Source of the DNA: Paraburkholderia phytofirmans OLGA172
GTDB taxonomy: Bacteria > Pseudomonadota > Gammaproteobacteria > Burkholderiales > Burkholderiaceae
Direction of reading: 5' to 3'
NCBI RefSeq assembly: GCF_001634365.1
Contig: NZ_CP014579.1
Location: 868,001 to 932,000, forward strand
DNA: 64,000 nucleotides
Part shown: one piece after another, positions 35,694 through 46,400 of the stretch
Layout: every line of letters begins with the position of its first letter
Numbering within the stretch: the first letter of the stretch is position 1
Program-made: the position numbers and the translations under genes
Notes under the pieces: generated by a model
Database searches by the model: none
Seen by the model: only the letters and a program-made list of their open reading frames with translations
What the model was told of the DNA's origin: nothing

Positions 35694-36461
35694 GTGAACA
35701 CTATTACAAACACAAACGCGCAAACCGTAGACAAGCAGGACCATCCTGGCCGCACCCAGGAGACACCCGCCAAGGCCATGCCCGCCTATGAGCAGATCAA
35801 GCGCTATGTGATCAGGCGCATCAGCGAGGGCGACTGGAAGCCGGGCGGCCTGATCCCATCGGAAACGGAGCTGGTCAAGGAATTCGGCGTCGCGCGCATG
35901 ACGGTGTCGCGCGCACTGCGCGAACTCACCACCGAACGTGTGCTGACGCGCGTGCAAGGTTCCGGCACGTTTGTCGCGCCACAGCGCTACGAATCGACGG
36001 TGCTGGAAATCCGCAATATCGCCGACGAAATCGCCGCGCGCGGCCATCGCCATTCAGCGCGTGTATTGACGCTCGAACCCAGCGACGATCCGCACGCGCT
36101 CGAAGCGCTCGGCCTCGCCAGCGGCCCGGCGTTTCATTCGTGCATCGTGCACAGCGAAGAGGGTGAGCCGATTCAGTACGAAGATCGCTACGTCAATCCG
36201 AAGGTGTTCCCCGACTACCTGCAACAGGACTTCATCGTCGAGACGCCGAATCACTACATGGTTCGGCTCGCGCCGATCCAGCGCGCGGAGTTTCGCATCT
36301 ATGCGCAGAAGCCCGACGCGTATGTGCGGCGGCATCTGACGATGGATATCGGCGAGCCCTGCTTGCAGCTATGGCGCCGCACGTGGGTGGGTGACGATGT
36401 GGCGACGTCGGTGCGGCTGTGGCATCCGGCATCGCGTTTCCATCTGGCGGGCAACGTGTGA
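35694..36461 (+). CDS. HutC-type GntR regulator 1 (UTRA domain)
   Basis: The 255-residue regulator has a disordered 28-residue head, a winged helix with IPSETELVKEFGVARMTVSRALRELTTERV, and a C-terminal UTRA ligand domain (GEPIQYEDRYVNPKVFPDYLQQDF is the HutC signature region). It starts at GTG 35694 with a GAGG upstream. It probably senses the lyase product or substrate and binds the four GTMTAKAC sites. HutC itself responds to urocanate. It is the last gene of the importer-lyase unit. Confidence 0.85.
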   Translation: MNTITNTNAQTVDKQDHPGRTQETPAKAMPAYEQIKRYVIRRISEGDWKPGGLIPSETELVKEFGVARMTVSRALRELTTERVLTRVQGSGTFVAPQRYESTVLEIRNIADEIAARGHRHSARVLTLEPSDDPHALEALGLASGPAFHSCIVHSEEGEPIQYEDRYVNPKVFPDYLQQDFIVETPNHYMVRLAPIQRAEFRIYAQKPDAYVRRHLTMDIGEPCLQLWRRTWVGDDVATSVRLWHPASRFHLAGNV

Positions 36462-36495
36462 GCGGCAAGACGCGGGCGAGGGCGCGGCGTTCGCA

Positions 36496-36523
36496 CCGCT
36501 AGCCGCTAGCCGCTTGCCGCTAG
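36496..36523. repeat. 7-bp tandem repeat across a stop codon
   Basis: Four copies of CCGCTAG (the third is CCGCTTG) lie end to end between the two convergent regulator genes. The stop codon of the leftward one (36520-36522) is in the last copy, so unit gain or loss could shift the C-terminus. Confidence 0.8.
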
Positions 36524-37265
36524 CCCTGGCGCTGCGACAGATCCGGCGTGAACCGGCAACCCAGACGGTACCGCGAGCCCGGATGCACGAAGCGCGCGAA
36601 CGTGACCGCAACGCCGCTCGTCCATGTGCGGCGCATCAGCGTCAGACATGGCTCGTCGGCGCGAATTTCCAGCAACTCGGCTTCGGCGCGCGTCGGCAGG
36701 CCCGCGTCGACGATATGCTCGACGTCGTGGGCCGGGACAGTCTGGAACAGATACTCGGACGGCTTCGTCGCGGAGAAATCCTGCTTCAGGAAATCGGGTG
36801 CCGTTGCCGGATTGACGTAACGGTCTTCGAGCTGCACCGGCAAACCATTCTCGCGATGCACGCAAATCACATGAAATACGGAAGCGCCAGGCGCGAGCCC
36901 TAACGCGTTCGATACCGTCACCGGCGCGGTTTCGCGTTGCGACAGGAGCGTGTCGTAGCTGTATTCGTGACCCCGCGAGCGGATCTCGTCGCCGATATGG
37001 GCGATCATCAACAGCGTCGATTGCGGCTTGGTTTGCGCGACGAAGGTGCCGACGCCGGACACGCGGGTGACGAGGCCTTCATCGGCGAGTTCGCGCAGCG
37101 CGCGGTTCGCCGTCATGCGCGACACGCCAAGTGCCGCGACCAGGTCCTGCTCGGACGGCAGACGGTCGCCCGCTTGCCGCGCACCCGATTCGATGATCTG
37201 GCGGATATGGTTTTTGACCTGTTCGTAGCGGGCGGCCGGTGCGTCGGTCGACACGCGCGCGGTTT

Positions 37266-37269
<4 letters not shown>
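36520..37269 (-). CDS. HutC-type GntR regulator 2 (UTRA domain)
   Basis: The 249-residue regulator is paralogous to the neighbour on the other strand, with [40 protein letters not shown] as the DNA-binding part and [23 protein letters not shown] in the UTRA domain. Its ATG (37269) overlaps the stop of the second importer's ATPase gene by four bases, so it is translated as the last gene of that operon. Having two HutC proteins for one gene block suggests sensing of two ligands or mixed dimers. Confidence 0.85.
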
Positions 37270-38135
<866 letters not shown>

Positions 38136-38154
38136 AGAGTGGTCCAGATTCCGT

Positions 38155-38817
38155 TCAAGCCATGAAGCGCGCGATGCGGGTTTCGGCCCACATGCCCACG
38201 CGCGAGGTCAGTTCGACCAGCGCGAGATAGCACACGCACAGCACCAGTAGCGTTTCGACGAAAGCGAAGGTGGCCGAGCCGATGCCGGTCAGCACGAACG
38301 TGAGTTCGGGGACGGTGACGATCGACAGCACGGCGGTTTCCTTGCTCAGCACGATAATCAGATTGGTCAGCGCGGGCACGATCAGCACCAGCATTTGCGG
38401 CACCTGAATGCGCAGGACGGCTTGCCAGCGGGTCAGTCCGAGACAGGATGCCGCTTCGAGATGGCCCGGCGGCACCGATTGAAAGCCCGAGCGGAATGCT
38501 TCCGCGAAATACGCGCTGCCGTAGAGGCCTAAGCCGAGCACGCCGGCCGTCATCGGTTCGAGTGTGAGGCCGAAGGACGGGCCGCCGTAGTACAGCAAAA
38601 ATAGTTGCACTAGAAACGGCGTGCCGCGAAACAGTTCGATATAGAAGCGCAATGCGCCGCGCACCCAGCGTCCGCAAAAGAGTTGCAGCACCGCGATCAG
38701 AAAACCGATCAGGATGCCGATCGCCACGCCCGCGGTCCAGGTGCCGAGCGTGGTCGCGAGACCGGCGGCAATCGGCTGCAGATTGTGCGTGATGACGGTG
38801 GGGTCGAGCTTTTGCAT
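38155..38817 (-). CDS. amino-acid ABC transporter permease, second importer (a)
   Basis: The 220-residue permease has five helices, [25 protein letters not shown] near residue 60, and the EAA loop [26 protein letters not shown]. It lies 29 bp behind the other permease gene and 19 bp before the ATPase gene, all in one leftward operon. Confidence 0.88.
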   Translation of the reverse strand: MQKLDPTVITHNLQPIAAGLATTLGTWTAGVAIGILIGFLIAVLQLFCGRWVRGALRFYIELFRGTPFLVQLFLLYYGGPSFGLTLEPMTAGVLGLGLYGSAYFAEAFRSGFQSVPPGHLEAASCLGLTRWQAVLRIQVPQMLVLIVPALTNLIIVLSKETAVLSIVTVPELTFVLTGIGSATFAFVETLLVLCVCYLALVELTSRVGMWAETRIARFMA

Positions 38818-38846
38818 GGCTTATCCGATCTCAAGCTCAGCGGCGC

Positions 38847-39497
38847 TCAGGCGTGCTGTAAACGGTATTCGGCGGCGTGTGCGACGAGCGCCAGGCTCCC
38901 GCAGATCACGAAGTAAATCAGCCCGGCGGCGAGGTAGGCTTCGAGCGGCCGATAGGTGCTGGCCGCAATGTTCTGCGCGGTGCGCGTCAACTCGGCCACC
39001 CCCACCACCGAGATCAGCGACGAAGCCTTGATCAGCAGCACCATTTCATTGACGAGCGAGGGCAGCGTCAAGCGAAACGCCTGCGGCACCAGAATACGCC
39101 GCAGCATATCGAACGGTGAAAGCCCGAGCATGCGCGCGGCTTCGATATGACCCGGCGGAATGCTGAGGAACCCGCCGCGCAGAATTTCGGCGATATAGGA
39201 AGCGGAACACAGCGACACGGCGCTGATTGCCGCGACGATGGGCGACACATTGATCCCGGCGAACGGCAGCAGGTAGTACACCAGCAGCAGTTGCACCAGC
39301 ATCGGCACGCCGCGAAAAAAGAACACGTAAGCGCCGCCGAACATGCGCGCGGCGCGCTTCGGCGAGAGGCGCGCCGCACACACGCCGATCGCGACGAAGA
39401 AACCGATCAGCAGACCGGTCAGCGAAATGCCGACGGTGGCGAGCGCCGCATGCAGCAGCAGCGGCAACCCCTGGACGAAGACGGTCGTGCTGAACAT
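38847..39497 (-). CDS. amino-acid ABC transporter permease, second importer (b)
   Basis: The 216-residue partner permease has the YVFFFRGVPMLVQLLLVYYLLP segment and the EAA loop GHIEAARMLGLSPFDMLRRILVPQAFRLTLPS. The pair with the neighbouring permease forms the channel of the second polar-amino-acid importer. It is 27 bp downstream of the binding-protein gene. Confidence 0.88.
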   Translation of the reverse strand: MFSTTVFVQGLPLLLHAALATVGISLTGLLIGFFVAIGVCAARLSPKRAARMFGGAYVFFFRGVPMLVQLLLVYYLLPFAGINVSPIVAAISAVSLCSASYIAEILRGGFLSIPPGHIEAARMLGLSPFDMLRRILVPQAFRLTLPSLVNEMVLLIKASSLISVVGVAELTRTAQNIAASTYRPLEAYLAAGLIYFVICGSLALVAHAAEYRLQHA

Positions 39498-39524
39498 AAA
39501 CGTCGCACTCGCTAGATCAGTGCA

Positions 39525-40352
39525 TCAATAGTTCGGCGTCGGCATCGTTGTCGGCGCATCCATCGCGACACCGAACCACTTTTTCTGCAAGGCCGCGAGG
39601 CGCCCGTCGTTGTGCATTTTCACGAGCGCCGCGTTGAAGGCATCGGCGAGCGGCTTGCTATCCGCGTCTTTACGCAGGCAGTAAGCAAAGTACACTTTCG
39701 CGCCGAACGGCGGCTGCACGACAGCGAAGGTTTCGGGGCGTTGTTTGGCGACGTACGCGATGTTGGTCATCGAGTTCGCGACCGCCGCGATTCGGCCGGC
39801 AGCGAGGTCGGCGTAGGCCTGATTGTTGTCGACGTATTCGCGGATTTCGGGCGGCTTCGGCAAGGTGGCGACGTACGTCTTCAACTGGTCGAGCTGGGCC
39901 GAGCCCTTGCCCGCGCCGACAGTCTTGCCGGCGATATCCGACGATTGCTTGACGGAGGCGTCGTTGGCGCGCTTGAGCAGCGCGTCGGTGGCGTCCGCGA
40001 TCGGCAGGGTGTACGTGTAGCGTTCCATGCGCGCCTTGGTGACCGTCAGCGGGCCGCCCACCATATCGAACTTGCCGGCTTCGAGACCGGGCAGCACGCT
40101 CGGCCACGGCAAGTCGATGAAGCGCACCTTCACGCCCATTTCCTTGCCGACCTCGGCGAACAGATCCTTATTGAAGCCCGCTTGCTGGCCGTTTTCAAGG
40201 AAGTCGAAGGGCGCGAACTGCATCTCGGTGCCGACCACCAGTTCGCCGGCTTTCTTCACTTTGGCGAGCTGGTCTTCCGCGTGGGCGGTGACGCTTGCCG
40301 CGCACAACGCCAGCATGACCAAACGACACTTCCAGCCTGCAAGGATGCTCAT
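39525..40352 (-). CDS. amino-acid ABC transporter, periplasmic binding protein, second importer
   Basis: The 275-residue binding protein of the glutamine/cystine-type SBP family 3 has a signal peptide ending TAHA near residue 25, then GELVVGTEMQFAPFDFLENGQQAGFNKDLFAEVGKEMG and LPWPSVLPGLEAGKFDMVGGPLTVTKAR. It differs clearly from the octopine/HisJ-like protein of the first importer, so the two systems probably take different ligands. It leads the leftward operon controlled from the 40353-40640 spacer. Confidence 0.87.
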   Translation of the reverse strand: MSILAGWKCRLVMLALCAASVTAHAEDQLAKVKKAGELVVGTEMQFAPFDFLENGQQAGFNKDLFAEVGKEMGVKVRFIDLPWPSVLPGLEAGKFDMVGGPLTVTKARMERYTYTLPIADATDALLKRANDASVKQSSDIAGKTVGAGKGSAQLDQLKTYVATLPKPPEIREYVDNNQAYADLAAGRIAAVANSMTNIAYVAKQRPETFAVVQPPFGAKVYFAYCLRKDADSKPLADAFNAALVKMHNDGRLAALQKKWFGVAMDAPTTMPTPNY

Positions 40353-40428
40353 GGGATTCTCCGGTTTGGCAAAGCGGTGTCGCGCGAAAGCGGTTCGTCA
40401 GCGGGCCTTGCGCGAGTTATGCGAGGCA

Positions 40429-40439
40429 GTATATACCGC
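40429..40439. promoter_or_regulatory. HutC-type operator, site 3
   Basis: GTATATACCGC contains the core GTATATAC (40429-40436), a fit to GTMTAKAC. It lies 77 bp before the start of the second importer's binding-protein gene and is an exact inverted copy of site 4. Confidence 0.65.
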
Positions 40440-40524
40440 AGTTTCAGTGCGAAATAAATAAACGCGCGAATAGAGAAAAGCCCTTATGCGAAGCCCCGAG
40501 AAGCAACTTGCGGGTGCGCTTTTG

Positions 40525-40535
40525 GCGGTATATAC
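40525..40535. promoter_or_regulatory. HutC-type operator, site 4
   Basis: GCGGTATATAC is the exact reverse complement of site 3, with its core at 40528-40535. It is 106 bp before the oxygenase start. The divergent spacer therefore carries one operator per direction. Confidence 0.65.
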
Positions 40536-40640
40536 AACGAAGATGCACGAAGCGCGCGAGCGTGCCGTGAGTGATTCGCAAGCCTCGATTTTAAAGCTCA
40601 TTCCTCAGTTGAATTGGCCGGCCTTCCAGGGAGCAGCGCA

Positions 40641-41630
40641 ATGCCCGTGACCCGCATTCCGATCATCGATCTCGCCGGCGTTCGCGCGGGCGATCCGCAG
40701 GCTTTGACGCGCGTGGCGCACGAAATCCGCGAAGCGTGTACGACGATCGGCTTCTTCTACATCGTCAATCACGGCGTGCCGCAAACGGCAATCGATTCCG
40801 CCGAGCAGGCGGCGCGCACGTTCTTTGCGTTTCCGGTCGAGACGAAGCGGCGCGCGGCGGTCAATCAACGGCATCGAGGTTTCAACGCGCTCGGCGACGC
40901 CACCATGTATCAGGCGAAGCGCCCCGACTACAAGGAGTTCTTCAGCATCGGCCTCGAGTTGCCGGAGGACGATCCCGATGTGCGAGCGGGCCAGGCGCTG
41001 CGTGGACCGAACAACTGGCCGGATTTCATGCCAGAGCTGCGGCCCGCGCTTTACGGTTATTACGAAGCGGTGGCCGCATGCGGCGCCGATCTGCTGAGGG
41101 CGGTGGCGGTGAGTCTCGGTGTCGGCGAGCGTTTCTTCGCGCCGCGCTATACGAAGCGGATGCAGCGCACGCAGATGGTCTACTATCCGCCGCAGCCGCC
41201 CCAGTCGGACGCGGATCAGTTCGGCGTCGCGCCGCATACCGACTACGGCTGCATTACCTTGCTGTGGCAGGATCAGGTGGGCGGCCTGCAGGTGCGTGAG
41301 ATCGCCAACGATACGTGGGTCGATGCGCCGCCGGTCGAAGGCAGCTTCGTGGTGAACGTAGGCGACCTGCTGGCACGCTGGACCAATGACCGCTTCCGCT
41401 CCACCTTGCATCGCGTGATCAATGCATCGGGGCGCGAGCGCTATTCGATCGCGACGTTTTATGATCCCACTTACGGCGCGATGGTCGATCCGCGCGAGCT
41501 TGGCACGAGCGAGGCCGACCTCAAGTACCAACCGGTCGCCGCGGGTGACTACATCCTCGGGCGGATCAACGATTCGATGGGTTATCGGAAGAAGGCCGCA
41601 GTTGAAGGAACGCAAGGGACCACTGCATGA
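40641..41630 (+). CDS. isopenicillin-N-synthase-like 2-oxoglutarate/Fe(II) oxygenase
   Basis: This 329-residue enzyme has an N-terminal DIOX_N domain (IPIIDLAGVRAGD, IGFFYIVNHGV) and a C-terminal jelly-roll. Iron ligands are His199 and Asp201 in APHTDYG and His257 in STLHRV; Arg267 and Ser269 (RYS) bind 2-oxoglutarate. GGGAG supports ATG 40641. It probably hydroxylates or demethylates a small substrate brought in by the adjacent importers. Its ATGA overlap with the FAD dehydrogenase gene implies a joint pathway. Confidence 0.85.
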   Translation: MPVTRIPIIDLAGVRAGDPQALTRVAHEIREACTTIGFFYIVNHGVPQTAIDSAEQAARTFFAFPVETKRRAAVNQRHRGFNALGDATMYQAKRPDYKEFFSIGLELPEDDPDVRAGQALRGPNNWPDFMPELRPALYGYYEAVAACGADLLRAVAVSLGVGERFFAPRYTKRMQRTQMVYYPPQPPQSDADQFGVAPHTDYGCITLLWQDQVGGLQVREIANDTWVDAPPVEGSFVVNVGDLLARWTNDRFRSTLHRVINASGRERYSIATFYDPTYGAMVDPRELGTSEADLKYQPVAAGDYILGRINDSMGYRKKAAVEGTQGTTA

Positions 41631-43099
41631 CAGATAACAGGTTGGCAAACGGCGTGGCGAGCTGTGCAAGTAGCAGTGCAGGCAGTAATGCAGACAGCAA
41701 CGCAATTCACAGCGCCGCGCCGCTTTCCGCAACGCTCGATGCGCTGCGTGCCGCGCTCGGTGCCGACGCGGTGCGCGTCGGCGAGCAGATCGGCGAACGC
41801 GCGATGACCGACTGGACCCGCCACGATCCGACGCGGCCCGCCGCGCTGCTGTTGCCGCGCAGCACGGAAGAAGTCTCGCGCGCGCTGGCGATTTGCCATG
41901 CAGCGCATCAAGCGGTGGTGCCGCAGGGCGGCATGACCGGCCTCGCAGGCGCCGCGATTGCGCGTGCGACCGATATCGCGCTGTCGCTCGAACGGCTCAC
42001 CGGCGTTGAAGAGATCGATACCGCCTCGGCCACGCTAACCGTGCGCGCCGGCACCACCTTGCAAAGCGCGCAGGAAGCCGCCGCCGAAGCCGGCTTCGAA
42101 CTCGCCCTCGATCTCGGCGCACGCGGCTCGTGCCAGATCGGCGGCAATCTGGCGACCAACGCGGGTGGCAATCGCGTGATCCAGTCGGGCACCGCGCGCG
42201 ACCAGGTGCTCGGCCTCGAAGTCGTGCTCGCCAACGGCGACGTGCTGACGTCGCTCGGCAAGATGGTCAAGAACAATACGGGCTACGATCTGAAACACTG
42301 GTTCATCGGTTCGGAAGGCACGCTCGGCGTGATCACGCGCGCGGTGCTGCGGCTTCATCCGCCACGCGCGGCGCGCCATACGGCGCTCGTCGCACTCGGC
42401 GGTTACGATGCCGCTGTGAACCTGCTGCGCCGCCTGTCGACGCGCTTTGGCAACGACATTGGCGCGTTCGAGATCATGTGGCCGGATTTCTACGAATTCG
42501 GCGTGAAGCTGACGGGCACGAGTTCGCCGTTCGCCGACTCGCACCCGCTCTATGCACTGATCGAACACGCGAGCTTCGACGCAAGCGACGACGGCGAACG
42601 CTTCTCCGCCGCGCTGACCGAAGCGCTCGACTCAGAAGCGATCCGCGACGCCGTGATCGCGCAATCGGTGGCCGACGTGCGGGCGTTATGGGCGATTCGA
42701 GAATGCACCGCCGAGTTTCCGGTGCGGCTGGATGCGATCAACTTCGACGTGAGCTTGCCCATCGGCGAGATCGGCGCTTTCGTCGAACGTTGCCGCGCGG
42801 CGCTCGATCAGCGCTGGCCGGGCAACGTGTCGTATTTCTTCGGCCATATCGGCGATTCGAATCTGCATGTCACCGTCGACGGTCATTCGATCCCCGGCGT
42901 CGATCACCACGCGGTTTATGCGTTCGTCTACGAGATGCTTGGACCCTTGCACGGTTCGGTGTCGGCGGAGCACGGGATCGGTTTGCTCAAGCGCGAGTTC
43001 TTGCCGATCTCGCGCTCGCCAGCTGAATTGGCGGCCATGGCCGCCATCAAGCATGCGCTGGACCCGCACGGCATTCTGAATCCGGGCAAGCTCTTTTGA
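41627..43099 (+). CDS. FAD-linked D-2-hydroxyacid dehydrogenase (GlcD / D-2-hydroxyglutarate dehydrogenase family)
   Basis: The 490-residue flavoprotein has a PCMH-type FAD domain (VVPQGGMTGLAGAA, GSCQIGGNLATNAGGNRVIQSG, NNTGYDLKHWFIGSEGTLGVIT). Its C-terminal cap includes the metal-site motif GHIGDSNLH and ends in DPHGILNPGKLF. Family members oxidise D-lactate, glycolate or D-2-hydroxyglutarate. The first 30 residues are Ser/Ala/Asn-rich and probably disordered. It is co-translated with the oxygenase gene, so it could oxidise a hydroxyacid derived from that product. Confidence 0.85.
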   Translation: MTDNRLANGVASCASSSAGSNADSNAIHSAAPLSATLDALRAALGADAVRVGEQIGERAMTDWTRHDPTRPAALLLPRSTEEVSRALAICHAAHQAVVPQGGMTGLAGAAIARATDIALSLERLTGVEEIDTASATLTVRAGTTLQSAQEAAAEAGFELALDLGARGSCQIGGNLATNAGGNRVIQSGTARDQVLGLEVVLANGDVLTSLGKMVKNNTGYDLKHWFIGSEGTLGVITRAVLRLHPPRAARHTALVALGGYDAAVNLLRRLSTRFGNDIGAFEIMWPDFYEFGVKLTGTSSPFADSHPLYALIEHASFDASDDGERFSAALTEALDSEAIRDAVIAQSVADVRALWAIRECTAEFPVRLDAINFDVSLPIGEIGAFVERCRAALDQRWPGNVSYFFGHIGDSNLHVTVDGHSIPGVDHHAVYAFVYEMLGPLHGSVSAEHGIGLLKREFLPISRSPAELAAMAAIKHALDPHGILNPGKLF

Positions 43100-43124
43100 G
43101 CGCGGCGGCACGTGCGTGGCCCAT

Positions 43125-43364
43125 TCAGGGCGCGGACTCGCCGATGGGCTGTTCGCTGACGAGCGTGCGCAGCTCGCGAGCGAAACGGGCGTAGAGCCAC
43201 GACAGCGTGGCGGCGCTCAGCACCGAGAACAGCGTACTGAGAAACGCATGGCCCGCCGCGATAAGCATGAGCTGCTGCACGGGATGCAACCCTTCGAGAA
43301 GCGGTTTGAAGACGAGCGCGGCGGCAATGCCGACTAGCATCAGCGGCGCTGACACGATGAACAT
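43125..43364 (-). CDS. small two-helix membrane protein, unknown
   Basis: The 79 residues have two hydrophobic segments (MFIVSAPLMLVGIAAALVF and LMLIAAGHAFLSTLFSVLS) and a charged C-terminus. A stop codon lies ten codons upstream, so the start is near ATG 43364, but no ribosome site is visible. Composition supports a real protein; no family is recognised. It is convergent with the FAD dehydrogenase gene and 55 bp downstream of the GMC fusion gene stop. Confidence 0.5.
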   Translation of the reverse strand: MFIVSAPLMLVGIAAALVFKPLLEGLHPVQQLMLIAAGHAFLSTLFSVLSAATLSWLYARFARELRTLVSEQPIGESAP

Positions 43365-43419
43365 CGTGCCGGCGATTTGCCAGAAATGCGTTTTTCAGCA
43401 GCGATCGGGCGAGCGTGCC

Positions 43420-46400
43420 TCAATGCGCATTCAGATACCGCGCAATCACCGGATAGACATCCACCGCCGCGTTCTTGCCGAAGATACAGTCGATATGCCC
43501 GTAGCCGGGAATCAGATGCCGCTCATACGGCTGCTCTGGGAAGTGCTTGACCAGCATGTCGTACGTGAGTTCGGTGCTCTTCGGCAGATAGGTTTCGTTT
43601 TTCTCGCCGTGGATGAAGCCGATCGGCAGGCGCATGCCCTCCAGACCTTTCATGCCGTCCCTACCCGTCAGGTAAACGTCTTTGCCTTTGGCATCGACAA
43701 CCTTGCCCGCTCGTACCATGGCGGCCAGATGCTTGAACACCTCGACGTCGTGCACGCCGAGCAACTCCTGCAGGTTCGAGTGAAGCGTCTCGTTCAACTG
43801 TTCATGTTCGTAGAGCAGGCCGTAAAGAAAGGTCGCCCGGTGGCAGATCGGGCTGCCGCAACCCTGTTGGTGATTGAGCGGGTAGAGCCGCAATGCTTCA
43901 TCGAGCAGGTTCTGGGGCCATGACCTGTGTTCCGTAAAAGCGGTCAGGTCGAGCACGCCGAGATGCTCCATGATGTCCGGGACGTGCAACCCGCATTTGA
44001 TCTTTTCCAGCGTGCCCGGCACCGGATGCGCCGAGACCTGCGATATGACCGCCGAGCGCACACCCTCGAGCCCGTAGAGCAGCGACATGGTCAACGCCAA
44101 CCCACCCATGCAGTGGCCCAGTACCTGAATGTCCGGCAGCCCGGTCAACTCCCGCACTTTGGCGACCGCGGCCGGAATGTCCTCGCGAGCGACCTTGTCG
44201 ACATTGGTCGGCACCAGCACGCTCGGCATTTCGATGCTGACGCGCAGATCGACGAGCCACACGTCGTAGCCGGCCGCACAGAGATACTCCACCAGGTTGG
44301 TCCCGATCAGATCGGTGGAATAGATCCGGCTCGACACGCCGGAGCCGTGGATCAGCAGCACCGGACGCAGTGGTTTGCTGGTCGGCCCGGCGTAGCGCGT
44401 GAGTCGAAGCGTGGTCCCGTCGGGCGTGTCGAAGAAGGCCACTTGCCGCACGGGTGCGCGCAGCGCGCGCTTCGGGCGCGGCGGCGCCTTCGGATCATAA
44501 AACTGCAAGGGCGCCGCCACGCCGCCGTATTCGGCGAACAGCACGCCCGCAAAAAACTTGCCGAACTTCAGGGTCCATTCAAGGCGCGTTTTCAGATCGG
44601 GTGTGTTGGTGACTTCAAGCGTGCGTTGCTGCTTGAGGAAATTCTCGGGCGTGATGACCAGCGTTGCTTGACCGATCGCCGGCGCGTCCGCTTGCAGCGA
44701 CTCGCGGATTTCGGCATAGAGCGTGTTGGTCTGTTCCCATAGATTGACCGGCGACGTACGCGTGATAATCTTCTGTCCGCTCAGGTAGTACGTCTTGTCT
44801 TCGGTGGAATTGAGCGTCATGCGGTAATTCATGTTGCGCTCGTCCACGTCCGACTCATCGACCACGAACAGGTTGAAGGTGCCGTCCGTGATCGTCATGG
44901 CTTGCGCGGAGAGCGCGGGGCAAGTCAGCGTGCCGGTGGTGTGGGCCAGATGTTGCGGATTGCTAAGCATATCCGCCAGGTTGTCCGATTCTACGGTCAG
45001 CGTGAATTCGATCGGACTGGTGGCGGCAACGCCCGCGACGGCCGGGGTATAGGTGCCGATCATCGTTTCGGTGAAGCGCAGGCCGATCTGTTGGGGCGCC
45101 GGTGCAGCGGCCGTGCCCTTGGCCAGATAGTCGATGTCCCAGCCTCGCGCGTTGGCGAGCAACGCGCAATTGCGTTCCGCTAGCGCCGAAATCGTCAGCA
45201 GCGGATTGACGCCGAGCGACATCGGCATGACTGCGCCATCCATTACGTACAGGCCTTCGTGCACCGCAGGTCCTGTCGTGCCGCAGAAAACCCGGCCCTG
45301 ATGGTCGACGACGCCGCGCTCCGCGTCCTCGCCCATCCCGCAGCCGCCGAGCGGATGCACGGTGACGGTGCGGTTTTTGAGCATTTTGGTCGAAATCGGG
45401 TTGCGCACGTATTTGCCGCCGAGTGGCGCCTGCGCTTTTTCTAGCGTTTCTTCGACGGTTTGGAAGATCGACTGCTTGCCGGCGTTCGGCCAGTCGATGC
45501 GCGGCCGGCCTTTGTCATTCACGCTAATCTGGCCGTTTTCGTCGTCATGCGCCATCACCAGGTAGGTTTGCGTGTGGTTGAGGGCGCCGTAATAGGGCCC
45601 GCGCAGGAAGCTTTCGATCACGCGCGCGTCGTAACCGAGTGGTTCACCAGCGGCGCGCGGGGCGGGAATGTCGACGCCTTCGAGCGGCGCGGCGCCGCCG
45701 AGCATGGCAACCATCGCGGCGCCGACCGGCCCGGCGAGCGAGCCCTCTTCGATCACGAAGCCGTCTTTCACGTTGGGGGTGTTGCGGTGGTCGATGATGC
45801 CGGTAATGGTCGGCCCGACCGGCGGGATCTCGCCTTGCTTGTGCGCACCCCAGCCGACGCCGTTGATCATCTCCTCGGTGTTGTACGCGAAGGCCAGGAC
45901 GTCGCCGTTCCCGGTGAAGTGTTTGCCGAGCATGTCCGAAACGGTGAGCCCCTCCTTGCGCGAGCGCAGCAGCAGAGCGGTCGAACCGATTGTGCCAGCC
46001 GACACGATAACGATATCGGCGCTTACGAACAAATCGGGTGCCTGATAACTCTCGCGGCCCAGCTTGACCTCCTGAAAGCGCACGATCCACTTTTGCATGG
46101 CTGTGTCGCGCAATACCGAATGCACCGCTGCGCCCGTGAAAATATCTGCGCCGTGCGAGACCGCGTCGGGCAGATAGTTCATGTGCGTCGAATTTTTGGC
46201 ATCGTAATTGCAGCCTGAGTTGCAATCGCCGCAACCGACGCAGGCCTTCTGCTCGACGCCCGCGGCGTTGATGCGGTCCTCGAAGGTGACGGTGACCGGC
46301 GGGGGGTAAAAGCGATCCGCCATCTCGAGCGCCTGCGCGGATTGTTTGAGCGCCTGCAGTTTCGGCAGCTGCGAAAAATCGCCGGACACCGGCGACGGCT

